Counted from the first letter of the stretch, positions 15,846 to 24,951 are shown. The stretch: 45,116 bases of DNA from CAYPKG01 sp964411275 (GCA_964411275.1 CAYPKG010000015.1:1-45116), one strand, 5' to 3'. Notes: generated from the letters alone by a model not told the origin. Translations and numbers: made by a program.

Positions 15846-17246
15846 ATGCAAGGGAGTAAGACCAAATTGCAAGCGGTGGACCAGTCTGCACGGCGGGCGC
15901 ATATGCTAAACGACCCCATGAATAAGCTCATTCCGTCCGTGGCGCTGCCCTCCATCATCAGCATGCTGGTGGGCGCGATTTACAATATGGCGGACACGCT
16001 GTTTGTGGGGCAATTGGGCAACTCCGCCACCGGTGCGGTGGGCATCGTGTTCCCGATTATGAGCCTGCTGCAGGCGCTGGGATTCGTGTTCGCACACGGC
16101 GCTACCAGCTTTATTTCCCGGCTGCTTGGAAAGGACGACACGGAATATGCCTCCCGCGTGGTCAGCACGGCGCTTTTTTCCGCAATCGTGCTGGGCCTTC
16201 TCTACGGCGCTGTGGGGCTGTTGTTTTTCGACGATTTTTTAAGGCTGTTTGGTTCCACCGAAACGATCCTCCCTTACGCGAGGTCCTATGCGGTGTCCAT
16301 CTATGTAGCAGCCCCGGTGTTTGCGGGCTCGTATGTGCTCAACAACTGCCTGCGCGCGGAGGGCAGCGCGGTCAAATCCCTGATCGGCATGTCCTCCGGC
16401 GCGGTGTTGAACGTGATACTGGACCCGATTTTTATTTTCGCGTTGGATATGGGAGTGTTTGGCGCGGGGCTCGCCACCGCCATCGGTCAGGTGGTCAGCT
16501 TCTGCCTGCTGCTGCGTTTTTATCTCACCGGAGCAAGCGCCCTCAAATTAAGCGTCCGGCTGATCACCCTCAAATGGAGTATGTACTATGAGCTTGTGCG
16601 GGTGGGCATCGCCTCGTTTTTCCGGCAGGGGCTAAGCAGTCTTGCGTCGATCCTGCTCAACAACGCCGCCAGGCCTTTTGGGGATGGTGTGATCGCAGCC
16701 TTTTCCATCGTAAACCGGCTGATGTGGATGGTAAACGCAGTGGTTGTTGGGTATGGCCAGGGATATCAGCCCATATCGGGGTATAATTACGGCGCTGGCA
16801 AAAACCACCGGGTGTATACCGCGCTTCGATTTACCCTTGCCACGACGCTGTTGTTCACCGCCTGCTGCGGCATGGTGTTTTTTGCGTTTGCCCCATGGTT
16901 TGTAGGCCTGTTTCGGGACGATCCCTATGTCATCCGGGTGGGGGCGCAAATTCTGCGCTATCAGTCGCTTACACTGCCGCTGATGGCCACGGTCATGGTG
17001 ACCACCATGCTGTTTCAGTCCATTGGCAAAGCGATCCCCTCCACGCTGGTGGCCATGGCCCGCCAGGGGCTGTGCTTCATTCCGGCAGTGCTGATACTGC
17101 CAAGTGTATGGGGGCTGACCGGCCTTACCCTTACGCAGCCCGTGGCGGACGCGCTGGCGTTTTTCGTTTGCCTGCCGCTGCTGATCCCCGCCGCGCTGCG
17201 GCTTAGAAGGGACTGGAAAGCATCAAGAGAGGAGCAAATCACTTGA
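15846..17246 (+). CDS. MATE-family efflux transporter
   Basis: The 466-residue product has twelve predicted helices and the MATE N-terminal motif IYNMADTLFVGQLGNSATGA preceded by LPSIISMLVGA. Later blocks such as NNCLRAEGSAVKSLIGM and GYGQGYQPISGYNYGA are typical of NorM/DinF-like pumps, which exchange cations for drugs or metabolites. ATG 15846 follows the chromate transporter stop by 2 nt; GGAG lies 9 nt upstream. The longer frame to 15720 overlaps the previous gene and is rejected. Confidence 0.92.
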   Translation: MQGSKTKLQAVDQSARRAHMLNDPMNKLIPSVALPSIISMLVGAIYNMADTLFVGQLGNSATGAVGIVFPIMSLLQALGFVFAHGATSFISRLLGKDDTEYASRVVSTALFSAIVLGLLYGAVGLLFFDDFLRLFGSTETILPYARSYAVSIYVAAPVFAGSYVLNNCLRAEGSAVKSLIGMSSGAVLNVILDPIFIFALDMGVFGAGLATAIGQVVSFCLLLRFYLTGASALKLSVRLITLKWSMYYELVRVGIASFFRQGLSSLASILLNNAARPFGDGVIAAFSIVNRLMWMVNAVVVGYGQGYQPISGYNYGAGKNHRVYTALRFTLATTLLFTACCGMVFFAFAPWFVGLFRDDPYVIRVGAQILRYQSLTLPLMATVMVTTMLFQSIGKAIPSTLVAMARQGLCFIPAVLILPSVWGLTGLTLTQPVADALAFFVCLPLLIPAALRLRRDWKASREEQIT

Positions 17247-18062
17247 AACGTGCGCTGTTATTTATCGCCTGGGCCTTTCTTCTCGTTCTGCCGGGATGCG
17301 GCCCGCGCCCAAAAACGCTTACGGTATCCGTGCCCAAGATCGGCGCCGCGGACTGCATCCTAATAAGGCTCGACAGGCAGGCCGCCCTCATCGACGCGGG
17401 TGAGGAGGACGATGGGCAGGAGCTGATGGAAAATCTCGCGCTTCTGAGCATCACACACCTGGACCCCATCATCATAACGCATTTTGACAAGGAATCACGT
17501 GGGCAGCATGGCTTCCATCGCCGGCGCGGTGGAGGAAGGCGCGCTGTACCAGCCTGAGTATCCCGCCAAAGGGGACGCTTACAAGCAATATCTTTCGGCC
17601 ATCGCGGGGATAACCGACAAAACCTCTCTCGTCCCAGGCAGCGGCCCGGTCACAATCGATTGGGGAGCGGCCACAATCACCATCTACCCGCCGGTGAAGC
17701 TCCACGAAAGCGATAATGACAACAGTCTTGCCATCGTGCTCGCTTATGATGAGCAACGGTTTTTGTTTCCTGGGGACGCCGAGGACGACCGCATGGAGGA
17801 GCTGATCGGGCAAATCCCCAAAGGCCCCTACGCCCTGTTAAAGGTACCGCACCATGGGAAAAAGCACGAGGCCACAGCCCCGTTTCTCGCCCATGTCCAG
17901 CCAGAAAACGCCATCATCACCTGCTCAGACAAAAACCCGCCCGCGAAGGCCACCCTGGCGGCCCTCGAGCAGGCGGGAACAATCGTGTATGAAACCCGCA
18001 ATGGGGATATACTCGTCACTTCGGACGGCAAAAGGCTTCAAGTTGAGCAGGGGGGACGTTGA
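17243..18062 (+). pseudogene. ComEC-like metallo-beta-lactamase-fold lipoprotein, frameshifted
   Basis: Two overlapping frames together make one protein of about 272 residues. The first (from TTG 17243, overlapping the MATE stop, GGAG 8 nt upstream) has a signal with lipobox VLPGC and runs to PIIITHFDK. The second resumes as NHVGSMASIAGAVEEGALYQ. Removing one G at 17491/17492 restores THFDKNHVG, the metal-binding THxDxxHxG motif of the ComEC/Rec2-type MBL family; PHHG is present later. The family binds two zinc ions and acts on nucleic acids or esters. As written, the frame is broken, so it is a pseudogene or a one-base sequence error. Confidence 0.8.
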
Positions 18063-18312
18063 GGGCTTCGCCCTCAAACTCCCACCAAAGGGCCATTGCC
18101 CTTTGGAAACCCAACAAAATTCTATATTCCGCAATGTCTTGTAGCCTACAGTCCAGAATTTCGCAAAGGGTATTCAGCGTTTGCGTTGTTGTATTTTGGT
18201 TCGCTTTCAGCCGCCGTATGGTACGGGTATCTATGTTGTACTTCTCACGAAGCGTATACGTTGAAACGCCTTTTTCTCGCATGGTTTTCCACAGTTTATC
18301 GAATGAAATCAT
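18016..18312 (-). CDS. Small XRE/Cro-type helix-turn-helix regulator with an unusual C-terminal tail
   Basis: Residues 1-63, from MISFDKLWKTMREKGVSTYT through LCEILDCRLQDIAEY, match the short Cro/C1 (HTH_26) family, whose members normally stop soon after this point at about 65-75 residues. Here the frame runs on to 98 residues through a double-hairpin element (18061-18106) and into the antisense of the MBL gene. The tail is therefore likely non-native. GGAG lies only 2 nt before ATG 18312, an unusually short spacing. An inverted repeat upstream may be its operator. Confidence 0.75.
   Translation of the reverse strand: MISFDKLWKTMREKGVSTYTLREKYNIDTRTIRRLKANQNTTTQTLNTLCEILDCRLQDIAEYRILLGFQRAMALWWEFEGEALNVPPAQLEAFCRPK
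18061..18106. repeat. Double-hairpin intergenic element
   Basis: GAGGGC-ttc-GCCCTC (18061-18075) is followed 9 nt later by CCAAAGGGC-catt-GCCCTTTGG (18085-18106). Both stems are perfect. Such paired hairpins, with the text AAACTCC between them, look like dispersed extragenic repeats of Clostridia. It sits exactly at the end of the MBL gene and could act as its 3' end, but no T-run follows. Confidence 0.6.
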
Positions 18313-18320
18313 AACTCCAA

Positions 18321-18362
18321 CCCCATAACGGAATTTGTCTATTGCTTCTTTCTATTATGGGG
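18321..18362. promoter_or_regulatory. Inverted repeat upstream of the XRE gene (candidate operator)
   Basis: CCCCATAA (18321-18328) and TTATGGGG (18355-18362) are perfect inverted copies; allowing three mismatches the arms extend to 13 bp. They flank the expected promoter/leader region of the XRE gene just upstream of its start. Autoregulation is inferred. Confidence 0.35.
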
Positions 18363-18432
18363 CTTATAATCAACATGCAGAAGGGGAATATATTCCCCAG
18401 GTCGTTAAAGTGGTTCTTAGCGTCACGCGCCC

Positions 18433-19758
18433 CTAAGCGGGGGCGCTTGGGGCAGCGCCGTCCTGCCCATGCGCCACGGTCACGTCCTTAATCCACTTTT
18501 TTTGCTTTACCCGAAGCAGGCAGAACACCATACGCACCAAATCCGCCAGCGACGAAAGAAGAAACGCGGCCTGGGGCGGCCAGTGCAGCAGCAGTCCGGT
18601 GACGGCGACGATGGGAATGCCCACAAGCCACATAGGCCCCACGTCCAGCGCCAGCGCCGCGCGGGTGTCCCCGCCCGCCCGCAGTATGCCCACGATCACA
18701 CAGTGGTTGATGGAGTTGAGCATCATCAGCCACCCTGTAATACGCAGCATATCCGACGCCATTTTGTTTACAGCGGCAGACACCTCGAAAAACACCAGCA
18801 GGCCCGGGCCAAACAGCATCAGCAAAACGCCTGTGACCACGCCGATGCTTCCCGTCAGCACGAGAAACCGTTTCGCATACGGATAGGCCATGTCCATGCG
18901 GCCCTCGCCGATGATATTGCCGATCATGACGCCACAACCGGAGCCTACCGCGATAAAGCTCACGAACGCCAGCTTCTCAATTGTGGAATAAATGGTGATC
19001 GCCGCGAACGCGTCGGTACCCATCTGCCCATACAAATAATTATAAAGATTGATGCCCAGCGCCCATACCAGGTCCGACAGGAACATGGGCGCGGTCAGCC
19101 GCGCGTAATTGCGCACATCCGCCCTTGATTGCCGGAACATCTCCCCTGGCCTGGCAGCGGCGGGAGTTTTTCTCGCGTATGTCAACAGTATCAGCAATGC
19201 CGCGTCCAGGCTGATGCCGATGATCGTAGCGATGGCGGCGCCCTCCACCTCCAGCCGGGGAAATCCCCAGTGTCCATAGATCAGGCAATAATTGAGTATT
19301 ACATTTGTGACAATCCCCACAAGCCCGGTAATCATAGGCAGCGTTGGCCGCTCCGTTGATTTGTGCGCCGTGCCATAGGCATATGTCACGGACTTGAGCA
19401 GATACCCATACGAGGCGATGCGCAAATACCGCACGCCCTGGTCGATCACCGGAGCGTCACTGCTGAATATGCCCACCACCTGGGGGGTCAAAAACTGGGC
19501 AATGGCCAGAGAGAGGCCCGTGGTCACAAGCCCCAGAACCAAGCTGAGGCCCATGGCCGCGCGCACCCCCTGTTGATCCCGCTTACCCCAGTATTGGGCG
19601 CACAAAATGCTGCCTCCGCTCGTCACGCCGAACAAGCAGATGTCCACAAGGAACGAAAGCTGGTTGGCCGCGCCAACGCCGGACAGGGCCACCTCTCCCA
19701 GCTGTCCGATCATCATGGTGTCCACCATATAAAGGGCGGTGCTGATCAACTGCTGCAC
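18433..19758 (-). CDS. MATE-family efflux transporter, 5' end apparently frameshifted
   Basis: From GTG 19758 the frame encodes 441 residues with MATE blocks such as YMVDTMMIGQLGEVALSGVG near the start and NSINHCVIVGILRAGGDTRA near the end. The conserved frame continues upstream as KGFYRKLFAVTLPILV, the missing first helix, but has no start codon there. ATG 19808 lies in another frame; adding one A at about 19802 would give MTKGFYRKLFAVTLPILVQQ and a normal protein of about 458 residues. The gene is therefore either truncated, frameshifted or mis-sequenced. It lies downstream of argS on the same strand, separated by a terminator that overlaps its would-be start. Confidence 0.8.
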   Translation of the reverse strand: MQQLISTALYMVDTMMIGQLGEVALSGVGAANQLSFLVDICLFGVTSGGSILCAQYWGKRDQQGVRAAMGLSLVLGLVTTGLSLAIAQFLTPQVVGIFSSDAPVIDQGVRYLRIASYGYLLKSVTYAYGTAHKSTERPTLPMITGLVGIVTNVILNYCLIYGHWGFPRLEVEGAAIATIIGISLDAALLILLTYARKTPAAARPGEMFRQSRADVRNYARLTAPMFLSDLVWALGINLYNYLYGQMGTDAFAAITIYSTIEKLAFVSFIAVGSGCGVMIGNIIGEGRMDMAYPYAKRFLVLTGSIGVVTGVLLMLFGPGLLVFFEVSAAVNKMASDMLRITGWLMMLNSINHCVIVGILRAGGDTRAALALDVGPMWLVGIPIVAVTGLLLHWPPQAAFLLSSLADLVRMVFCLLRVKQKKWIKDVTVAHGQDGAAPSAPA

Positions 19759-19791
19759 CAGGATTGGCAGCGTTACCGCGAATAGTTTACG

Positions 19792-19822
19792 ATAAAAACC
19801 CTTGTCATGAAAGGCAAGGGTT
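19792..19822 (-). terminator. Intrinsic terminator of argS, overlapping the MATE start region
   Basis: On the minus strand AACCCTTG (19822-19815) and CAAGGGTT (19804-19797) form an 8-bp stem with a 10-nt loop, followed directly by TTTATC, making a run of five T with the stem end. The potential MATE ATG (19808) lies in the loop. Confidence 0.6.
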
Positions 19823-19852
19823 GGATGAGTCCCATAATTGCCTCTTTTCTTA

Positions 19853-21547
19853 TTACATTCTCTTAGGCGCGGTCAGTCCCACCAGGTATAACCCTGTCTT
19901 GACCACCTGTCTCGTGGCATCCGTCAACGCAAGCCTTGCATCCTGCAGAGATTGTTCCACGCCCATGATGCGCTGTTCATAATAGAACTTGTTGTATGCC
20001 TGGCAGATGGCCACCACTGCCCGGGACACGAGATACGGCTCGTTTTTGTCCATTGCGTCCCTTACCGCGTGGGGGAACGCCGCCAGCGCGCGGATGACGG
20101 CCTGGGCCGCATCGTCACTGAGGGCGCTAAAGTCCAGCTCCCGTGTTTGTTTATAAGCGGCCTTTCTTAGCACCGAGCAGCAGCGGGCATGGGTGTATTG
20201 GACGTACGGGCCCGTTTCGCCATCGAAGTTGAGAGCCTTGTCCCAGCTGAACACCACATCCTTGATGCGGTTGTTGTAAAGCGCGTTCCACACCAGCGCG
20301 CCCACGCCAACCTCCTTGGCCACCTCTGGCTTTCCCTCCAAGTCCGGGCTTTTCTCCTGGATAATGGCAAGGGTTTTTTCCACAGCGGCATGCAACACCT
20401 CTTCGAGGAACAAGACCTTGCCTTTCCTTGTGGACAGCGTCCCTTCCGCCATGCTGACCATGCCGAAGGCCACGTGGACAAGATCCTTTGCCCATTCATA
20501 GCCCATGAGCTCCATCACCTTGAACCATTGGCGAAAATGCAGGTCCTGCTGATACGCCACCACGTACAGGCATTTGTCAAAATCATAGGTATCCTTGCGG
20601 TACAGCGCCGCCGCGATATCCCTTGTAGCGTACAGCGTGGCGCCATCGGAGCGCAGGATGATGCAGGGGGGCATTTTGTATTCCTCAAGGTCTACGATAT
20701 ACGCGCCGCTGTCCAGCTTCAGAAGGTTTTTGTCTTCCAGCTCTTCGATCACCCGGCCCATCTTATCGTTGTAAAAGCTTTCCCCGGCATAGCTGTCAAA
20801 TTGGATGCCCAGCATATCATAAACCCGGCCCACCTCTTTGAGCGTAAGTGTCTTAAACCAATCGAACAGGCCAAGCGCCTCCTCGTCCCCATCCTCGATG
20901 CGCTTAAACCAGGCCCGGGCCTCGTCGTTTAATGTTTCGTTTTGCTCCGCCTCGTCATGAAAGCGCACGTACAGCTCCAACAGCGCCCGGATGGAACCCT
21001 TTTCCACCGTGGCTTGATCCCCCCAGCGCTTGTAGGCGACGATCAGCTTTCCAAACTGGGTGCCCCAGTCCCCCAGGTGGTTGATGCCCACGCTGTTGTA
21101 GCCCATATGCTCGTAAATCCGGTACAGGCTGTGGCCGATCACAGTAGAGCTTAGATGCCCGATATGAAAGGGCTTCGCGATATTGATGGAGGAATAATCG
21201 ATGCAGATGTTGTGCCCGGCACCCACTTGGCTTCCGCCATAGGCGTCGCCAGCGTCAAACACCGCAGTCAAAACCGCCTTTGCATACGCATCCGGCCTGA
21301 TAAAAAAGTTCAGGTATCCGCCGGCAGCTTCTACCCTCTCGATAAACCCAGGCAGGCTGATGCCTGCGGCAAGCTCCTTAGCGATCACCGGCGGGGCCTT
21401 TCTCATGGATTTGGCCAGGCGGAAGCACGGAAACGCGAAGTCGCCCATTTTAGGCTCCGGCGGGGTCTCCAGCCAGTTGATGAGTTCTTCCGCTTCAATT
21501 GCACAAAGAGGCGCAAGCGCCTTTGCCAGTTCTGCCCGAAAATCCAT
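19853..21547 (-). CDS. argS: Arginyl-tRNA synthetase
   Basis: The 564-residue protein has the ArgRS N-terminal add-1 domain (about 1-85), the HIGH motif in INIAKPFHIGHLSS, the class Ia core with YATRDIAAALYR, a KMSKS-like loop STRKGK, and a C-terminal anticodon-binding domain ending VGLTAPKRM. It charges tRNA-Arg in the cytoplasm; length is normal. ATG 21547 has AGAGGAA about 9 nt upstream. No T-box leader precedes it, unlike alaS and metG in this window. An extended -10 promoter lies just upstream. Confidence 0.96.
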   Translation of the reverse strand: MDFRAELAKALAPLCAIEAEELINWLETPPEPKMGDFAFPCFRLAKSMRKAPPVIAKELAAGISLPGFIERVEAAGGYLNFFIRPDAYAKAVLTAVFDAGDAYGGSQVGAGHNICIDYSSINIAKPFHIGHLSSTVIGHSLYRIYEHMGYNSVGINHLGDWGTQFGKLIVAYKRWGDQATVEKGSIRALLELYVRFHDEAEQNETLNDEARAWFKRIEDGDEEALGLFDWFKTLTLKEVGRVYDMLGIQFDSYAGESFYNDKMGRVIEELEDKNLLKLDSGAYIVDLEEYKMPPCIILRSDGATLYATRDIAAALYRKDTYDFDKCLYVVAYQQDLHFRQWFKVMELMGYEWAKDLVHVAFGMVSMAEGTLSTRKGKVLFLEEVLHAAVEKTLAIIQEKSPDLEGKPEVAKEVGVGALVWNALYNNRIKDVVFSWDKALNFDGETGPYVQYTHARCCSVLRKAAYKQTRELDFSALSDDAAQAVIRALAAFPHAVRDAMDKNEPYLVSRAVVAICQAYNKFYYEQRIMGVEQSLQDARLALTDATRQVVKTGLYLVGLTAPKRM

Positions 21548-21586
21548 GGTTTTGTTCCTCTTTCTTGCGTAAAATCAGTATTTTTT

Positions 21587-21595
21587 AGTATATCA
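21587..21595 (-). promoter_or_regulatory. Extended -10 promoter of argS
   Basis: On the minus strand TGA (21595-21593) directly precedes TATACT (21592-21587), an extended -10 element 40 nt before the argS start. The -35 region is weak. The rest of the gap between argS and the next gene (21600-21834) holds no gene I can support. Confidence 0.4.
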
Positions 21596-21834
21596 CATTT
21601 CCCTCAAGAATTGGAAGCCATTCCCGTCCATTTTTCGTCCGCGCGAAACCCCGGAGTCTTTGCTATGATCATTTTATGAATATTAGGGAAACGGACGACA
21701 TAATACGCGGGCGCGCCTTTTAAGCCCTGAGACTAAATATGGGCAATGCACATACAGCCTGTGGAGATAGCCCCCGGCGTTCATGTCCCCAAAGCCCACG
21801 AAGGCATCGGGCCGATAATGGCATATTTCTATGG

Positions 21835-23667
21835 CTATTTGATCCTTACTCCGAATATCTTCTGTTTTTCTCCCGCGCCATGGGTGCCCCGGGTGCCCAC
21901 CACCAGATAATCGCCAAACACCGCTGGCGTGGACTCAATCCGGGAGCCGAGATCCAGCTCAGCCAATACATTGCCGCCATTGAGCGGGTCGTGAATGCGC
22001 ACGATGCCCCAGCGGTCGCACTGGACGAGATATCCATTGCCGCTTTCATCATACACCACCACTGGGGAGCTCCAATAGCCATCCGCCTGCTCGTAGCGCC
22101 ACAGCTCCTCCCCTGTGTTCTTATCATAGGCGATGATCCGGCCACCGATCTTGCGCTGCTCTTCCTCTCCCGCGTCATTGATCACCGTCACCGGCACCAG
22201 GGTGGAGTTGTATATCACCATATCCTTAAGCTTTTCCCGGCCTACATGGGGGGTTGAGAGCGTTCCGCCATTGGAGGAGGTGCCGCCATAGCCCGCGTCC
22301 CACTCCTTTTCCCAGAGTATCTTCCCTGTGCGGCCATCGATCTTTCTGTGATAGCTCTTTCCCGTACCGGCGGCGGCAGCGCCCTGCTGCTTGTCCACCT
22401 CATTGGCGGTGTATAAGTAAAACGTCCCCATCTGCGGATTTTCCTCGATGACGATGCTGCTGTCGCTGTCGTCGGTGACGTCCACCACATATTGAAGCTC
22501 CATTGTGTTGAGGTCAAGGCACTGGAGCCTACCGCCGTTGTCGGTAAAAAACCCGTAATTGCGGTACATGGCGATGGAGTTTTCAATCCCGGGCCAGCGC
22601 CTGTCCTCCTCGTCGTTAAAGCCGTATCCATCCCCTGTATACCGGTATTTTACAAGCCCTTCGGGATCGATTGAGACTGTGCCCAATTCGGGATCGAATT
22701 GGGAGTTGAGCTTTACCGTGTAAAGCACGCCATTTTCCCCTGGCGCGATGAGCGTATCGGTATTCGCGTCCAAAAGCGCGCTGGAGTCGTAGGCCTGGAA
22801 CTTCCGGTGCGCAAAGCCGTCCACCCCGCCAAACCGCCAGATCACTTCGTTTTTAATGAGGTCAATCACCCGGAACCAGGCCCCGTCGCTTTCCGGGATG
22901 CCCTGTCCTGAATACAAAAGCGGGTATCCCCGGGGGTCCAGGCTGGCCGTGCCTTTGGTTGTGACGCCAAGCTTCAGCGGCTCCCTGGTTTTGTTGCCGG
23001 TGGACAGCTCCATGAAATAAATATAGCCGTCCATGGCGGGATAAATGACCTCCACAAACCCGTCCTTTTCCTGAAACTCGTCATACACGCCCAGCACACG
23101 CCGGGTTTGTTCCGGCCATTCCACGATCACCGGCATGCCTGTCCAGCCTGTCCCAGTCCATGTGCCAAGGGAGGTGTTGAGGCTTCCGGTGGGGAGCTCC
23201 CACGCCCGTTCCAGCGTCTTTTCAGAAAGGGTCTGGGTGCCGTAGGTGAATGTATTGCGGTAATTGTTGCCGCCAAACGTCAGGATGCCGGGGACGCTAG
23301 TATACCCGGCGCCCGTGCCAAAGCGGATATCCGCCTCGCGCCTGTATTCCTCCACTTCCTCGCCGCTTGCCATGATCCCGGTTGAAAACCCGAAATCCGC
23401 CGGGCTTGTCCCCGCCCCTGGGGCAATCGTCACATCCCCAAGTATGGGCTCTGGCGTAGTCTCGGGGGTGGGCAGCGCCTCTACCAATGGGATTGTGGGA
23501 GGCGGTGTCGGCTTCACCCCGCCGGGGGGCATATTGCCGCTTAAAAGCTGTATCAAGAAATAGATAGCTGCGCCGAGGGCGAGCAGCACGGCAAGAAATG
23601 AAATAAATCTGCCCCACCGGATGCGCACGCTGCGTCGGGTCTGGCGTCCGCGCTTGTGTCGTGCCAT
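21835..23667 (-). CDS. Membrane-anchored PQQ/BamB-like beta-propeller protein
   Basis: The 610-residue protein has a very basic start, one transmembrane helix (about 21-43), a Pro/Thr-rich linker, and then repeats of the tryptophan-docking beta-propeller type: GRTGKILWEKEWDAG, KNTGEELWRYEQADGYWSSP, DPLNGGNVLAELDLG and others. These folds usually act as scaffolds or sensors outside the membrane; no quinoprotein active site is evident. AGGAGG is about 8 nt before ATG 23667. It is followed on the same strand by no gene before argS. Function is unknown; an external scaffold at the cell surface is inferred. Confidence 0.85.
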   Translation of the reverse strand: MARHKRGRQTRRSVRIRWGRFISFLAVLLALGAAIYFLIQLLSGNMPPGGVKPTPPPTIPLVEALPTPETTPEPILGDVTIAPGAGTSPADFGFSTGIMASGEEVEEYRREADIRFGTGAGYTSVPGILTFGGNNYRNTFTYGTQTLSEKTLERAWELPTGSLNTSLGTWTGTGWTGMPVIVEWPEQTRRVLGVYDEFQEKDGFVEVIYPAMDGYIYFMELSTGNKTREPLKLGVTTKGTASLDPRGYPLLYSGQGIPESDGAWFRVIDLIKNEVIWRFGGVDGFAHRKFQAYDSSALLDANTDTLIAPGENGVLYTVKLNSQFDPELGTVSIDPEGLVKYRYTGDGYGFNDEEDRRWPGIENSIAMYRNYGFFTDNGGRLQCLDLNTMELQYVVDVTDDSDSSIVIEENPQMGTFYLYTANEVDKQQGAAAAGTGKSYHRKIDGRTGKILWEKEWDAGYGGTSSNGGTLSTPHVGREKLKDMVIYNSTLVPVTVINDAGEEEQRKIGGRIIAYDKNTGEELWRYEQADGYWSSPVVVYDESGNGYLVQCDRWGIVRIHDPLNGGNVLAELDLGSRIESTPAVFGDYLVVGTRGTHGAGEKQKIFGVRIK

Positions 23668-23764
23668 ACATGCCCTCCTCTTTTCAACAATTTACATTGC
23701 TTACGCTATATTGACATTATAAAGAATATATAGAAAAAGGTCAAAGAATTTACGGTTTTCAACG

Positions 23765-23795
23765 CACACAAAAGCGGGCCGGTTTTAGCCCGCTT
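23765..23795 (-). terminator. Intrinsic terminator after the lipoprotein gene
   Basis: On the minus strand AAGCGGG (23795-23789) and CCCGCTT (23778-23772) pair with a 10-nt loop, followed by TTGTGTG. It lies 34 nt past the lipoprotein stop. Confidence 0.6.
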
Positions 23796-23828
23796 CAGAC
23801 TGTCGAAAAAGTCCTTTGGGGATTGCTT

Positions 23829-24587
23829 TTATACACCAAAAGCCCGTGTCTTTATTTCCTTGCAGCGGTCCGCCAGCTCCGGAATGGGAAGCGCCTTTAG
23901 GTGCACCACAAAGGGTTTTTGTACCCCTGGCGCCAACACCGCGTTGCGGGAGAAATACCACGCGCCCAGAAATTCGCCGCTTTCGTCATAAAAGCCCGCC
24001 TGCACCATGTTGAGGGAGCAGCTTTCCTCTGCGGTTTGCGGGTTTTCCAATGCGCCGGACAGCGTGGCAAAATTCGGATAGTTGGAAACGAGATACGCGT
24101 CGCTTACTTTAAGGGCAAGGGGCTCCTCATCCGTCTTCGCACAGGCCACCTCTGCGGTAAGCGTGGGAGTTTGCCCCGGGGTTAGCCCCTCTACCGGGAG
24201 AAACAGCGTGCAATAGCCCGTTTGTCCGGGCTTGAGCACGTCATGCTCCGCCAGCACCGGAATAAATGTTTCCTTCCGCTCCCCATCCGGAAGGCCAAAC
24301 TTAAACGTGGCCTCCGTCAAAATCACATTGGTGTTGCCCGTGTTCGTTACCTCCGCCGCGCCATACAGCGTGCCGTCAAATGTCCAGGCGGCGGTTTTGC
24401 CCACCTCCACCTTAGCGCCTGACGAGGCTGTGGCTGCTTCGCCACCCTGAGCGCCTTCCCCCTCCGCAGCTTCCCCGGTTATATCCAGCACGGGCGCGGG
24501 CTCTTCCTCTTTGGCGCACCCCATGAAAGCGGCCGCCAGCAGCGCCAGCGCCAACAAAAAAAGGATCGCGGTGGGGCGTTTTTTCAT
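23829..24587 (-). CDS. Hypothetical lipoprotein
   Basis: From ATG 24587 (GGAG about 9 nt upstream) the 252-residue product has MKKRP, a hydrophobic helix and the lipobox AAFMGC, so it is a predicted surface lipoprotein. A Gly/Ala/Glu-rich linker follows. The body contains VEVTNTGNTNVILTEA-like text (written here as AAEVTNTGNTNVILTEATFK), typical of an immunoglobulin-like or FxLYD-type extracellular fold, in two halves (about 75-160 and 165-250). No enzyme motif is seen. The longer frame to 24653 lacks support. It is transcribed alone, ahead of the beta-propeller gene on the same strand but separated from it by a terminator. Confidence 0.75.
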   Translation of the reverse strand: MKKRPTAILFLLALALLAAAFMGCAKEEEPAPVLDITGEAAEGEGAQGGEAATASSGAKVEVGKTAAWTFDGTLYGAAEVTNTGNTNVILTEATFKFGLPDGERKETFIPVLAEHDVLKPGQTGYCTLFLPVEGLTPGQTPTLTAEVACAKTDEEPLALKVSDAYLVSNYPNFATLSGALENPQTAEESCSLNMVQAGFYDESGEFLGAWYFSRNAVLAPGVQKPFVVHLKALPIPELADRCKEIKTRAFGV

Positions 24588-24667
24588 GCGGCTTTCTCCT
24601 TCAAAACGTTCGTTTTCTCCCTTAATAGTACCATCCAAACAAGCCGCTGTCAAAGGCGCGCTGGGGG

Positions 24668-24697
24668 TTGACGGGTTGCTTTTCCATGGGATATACT
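24668..24697 (+). promoter_or_regulatory. Sigma-A promoter of the alaS T-box leader
   Basis: TTGACG (24668-24673), an 18-bp spacer and TATACT (24692-24697) precede the T-box leader. Confidence 0.7.
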
Positions 24698-24703
24698 ACA
24701 ATA

Positions 24704-24927
24704 AGGTACGTCCGCAATGATGGGGAACGAGCCGACAGCAGCCCAACAGAGAGCAGGCGGAGGGTGCAAGCCTGCGGGCGGAAGCTTCGGACAGCCATCC
24801 CCGGAGCGAACGGGCAGGTCCAGCCTTATCGGACATGAAGTGGGCGGGATTTTCCGCCAATTTGGGTGGTACCGCGGAAGCCTTTGCGCCTTCGTCCCAG
24901 AAGTCCTGGGCGGAGGTGTTTTATTTT
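24704..24927 (+). promoter_or_regulatory. T-box riboswitch (tRNA-Ala) and terminator upstream of alaS
   Basis: The leader has a long stem I with an AGAGAG-containing arm, a stem III GGCGG/CCGCC (about 24844-24857), and the T-box core GGGTGGTACCGCGG (24864-24877). The terminator stem is CCTTCG-T-CCCAG (24889-24900) with CTGGGCGGAGG (24906-24916), followed by TGTTTTATTTT. The codon GCC at 24794-24796, before CATCCCC in the expected specifier position, fits alanine. Uncharged tRNA-Ala should pair with the specifier and T-box and allow read-through into alaS. The specifier assignment is by eye. Confidence 0.88.
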
Positions 24928-24951
24928 CAGCTACAAAGAAGGAGAGCAACC

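Noticed and set aside
21746..21907. Small ORF of 53 codons on the plus strand
   Set aside because: It has no ribosome site, overlaps the 3' end of the beta-propeller gene in antisense, and matches no family I know.
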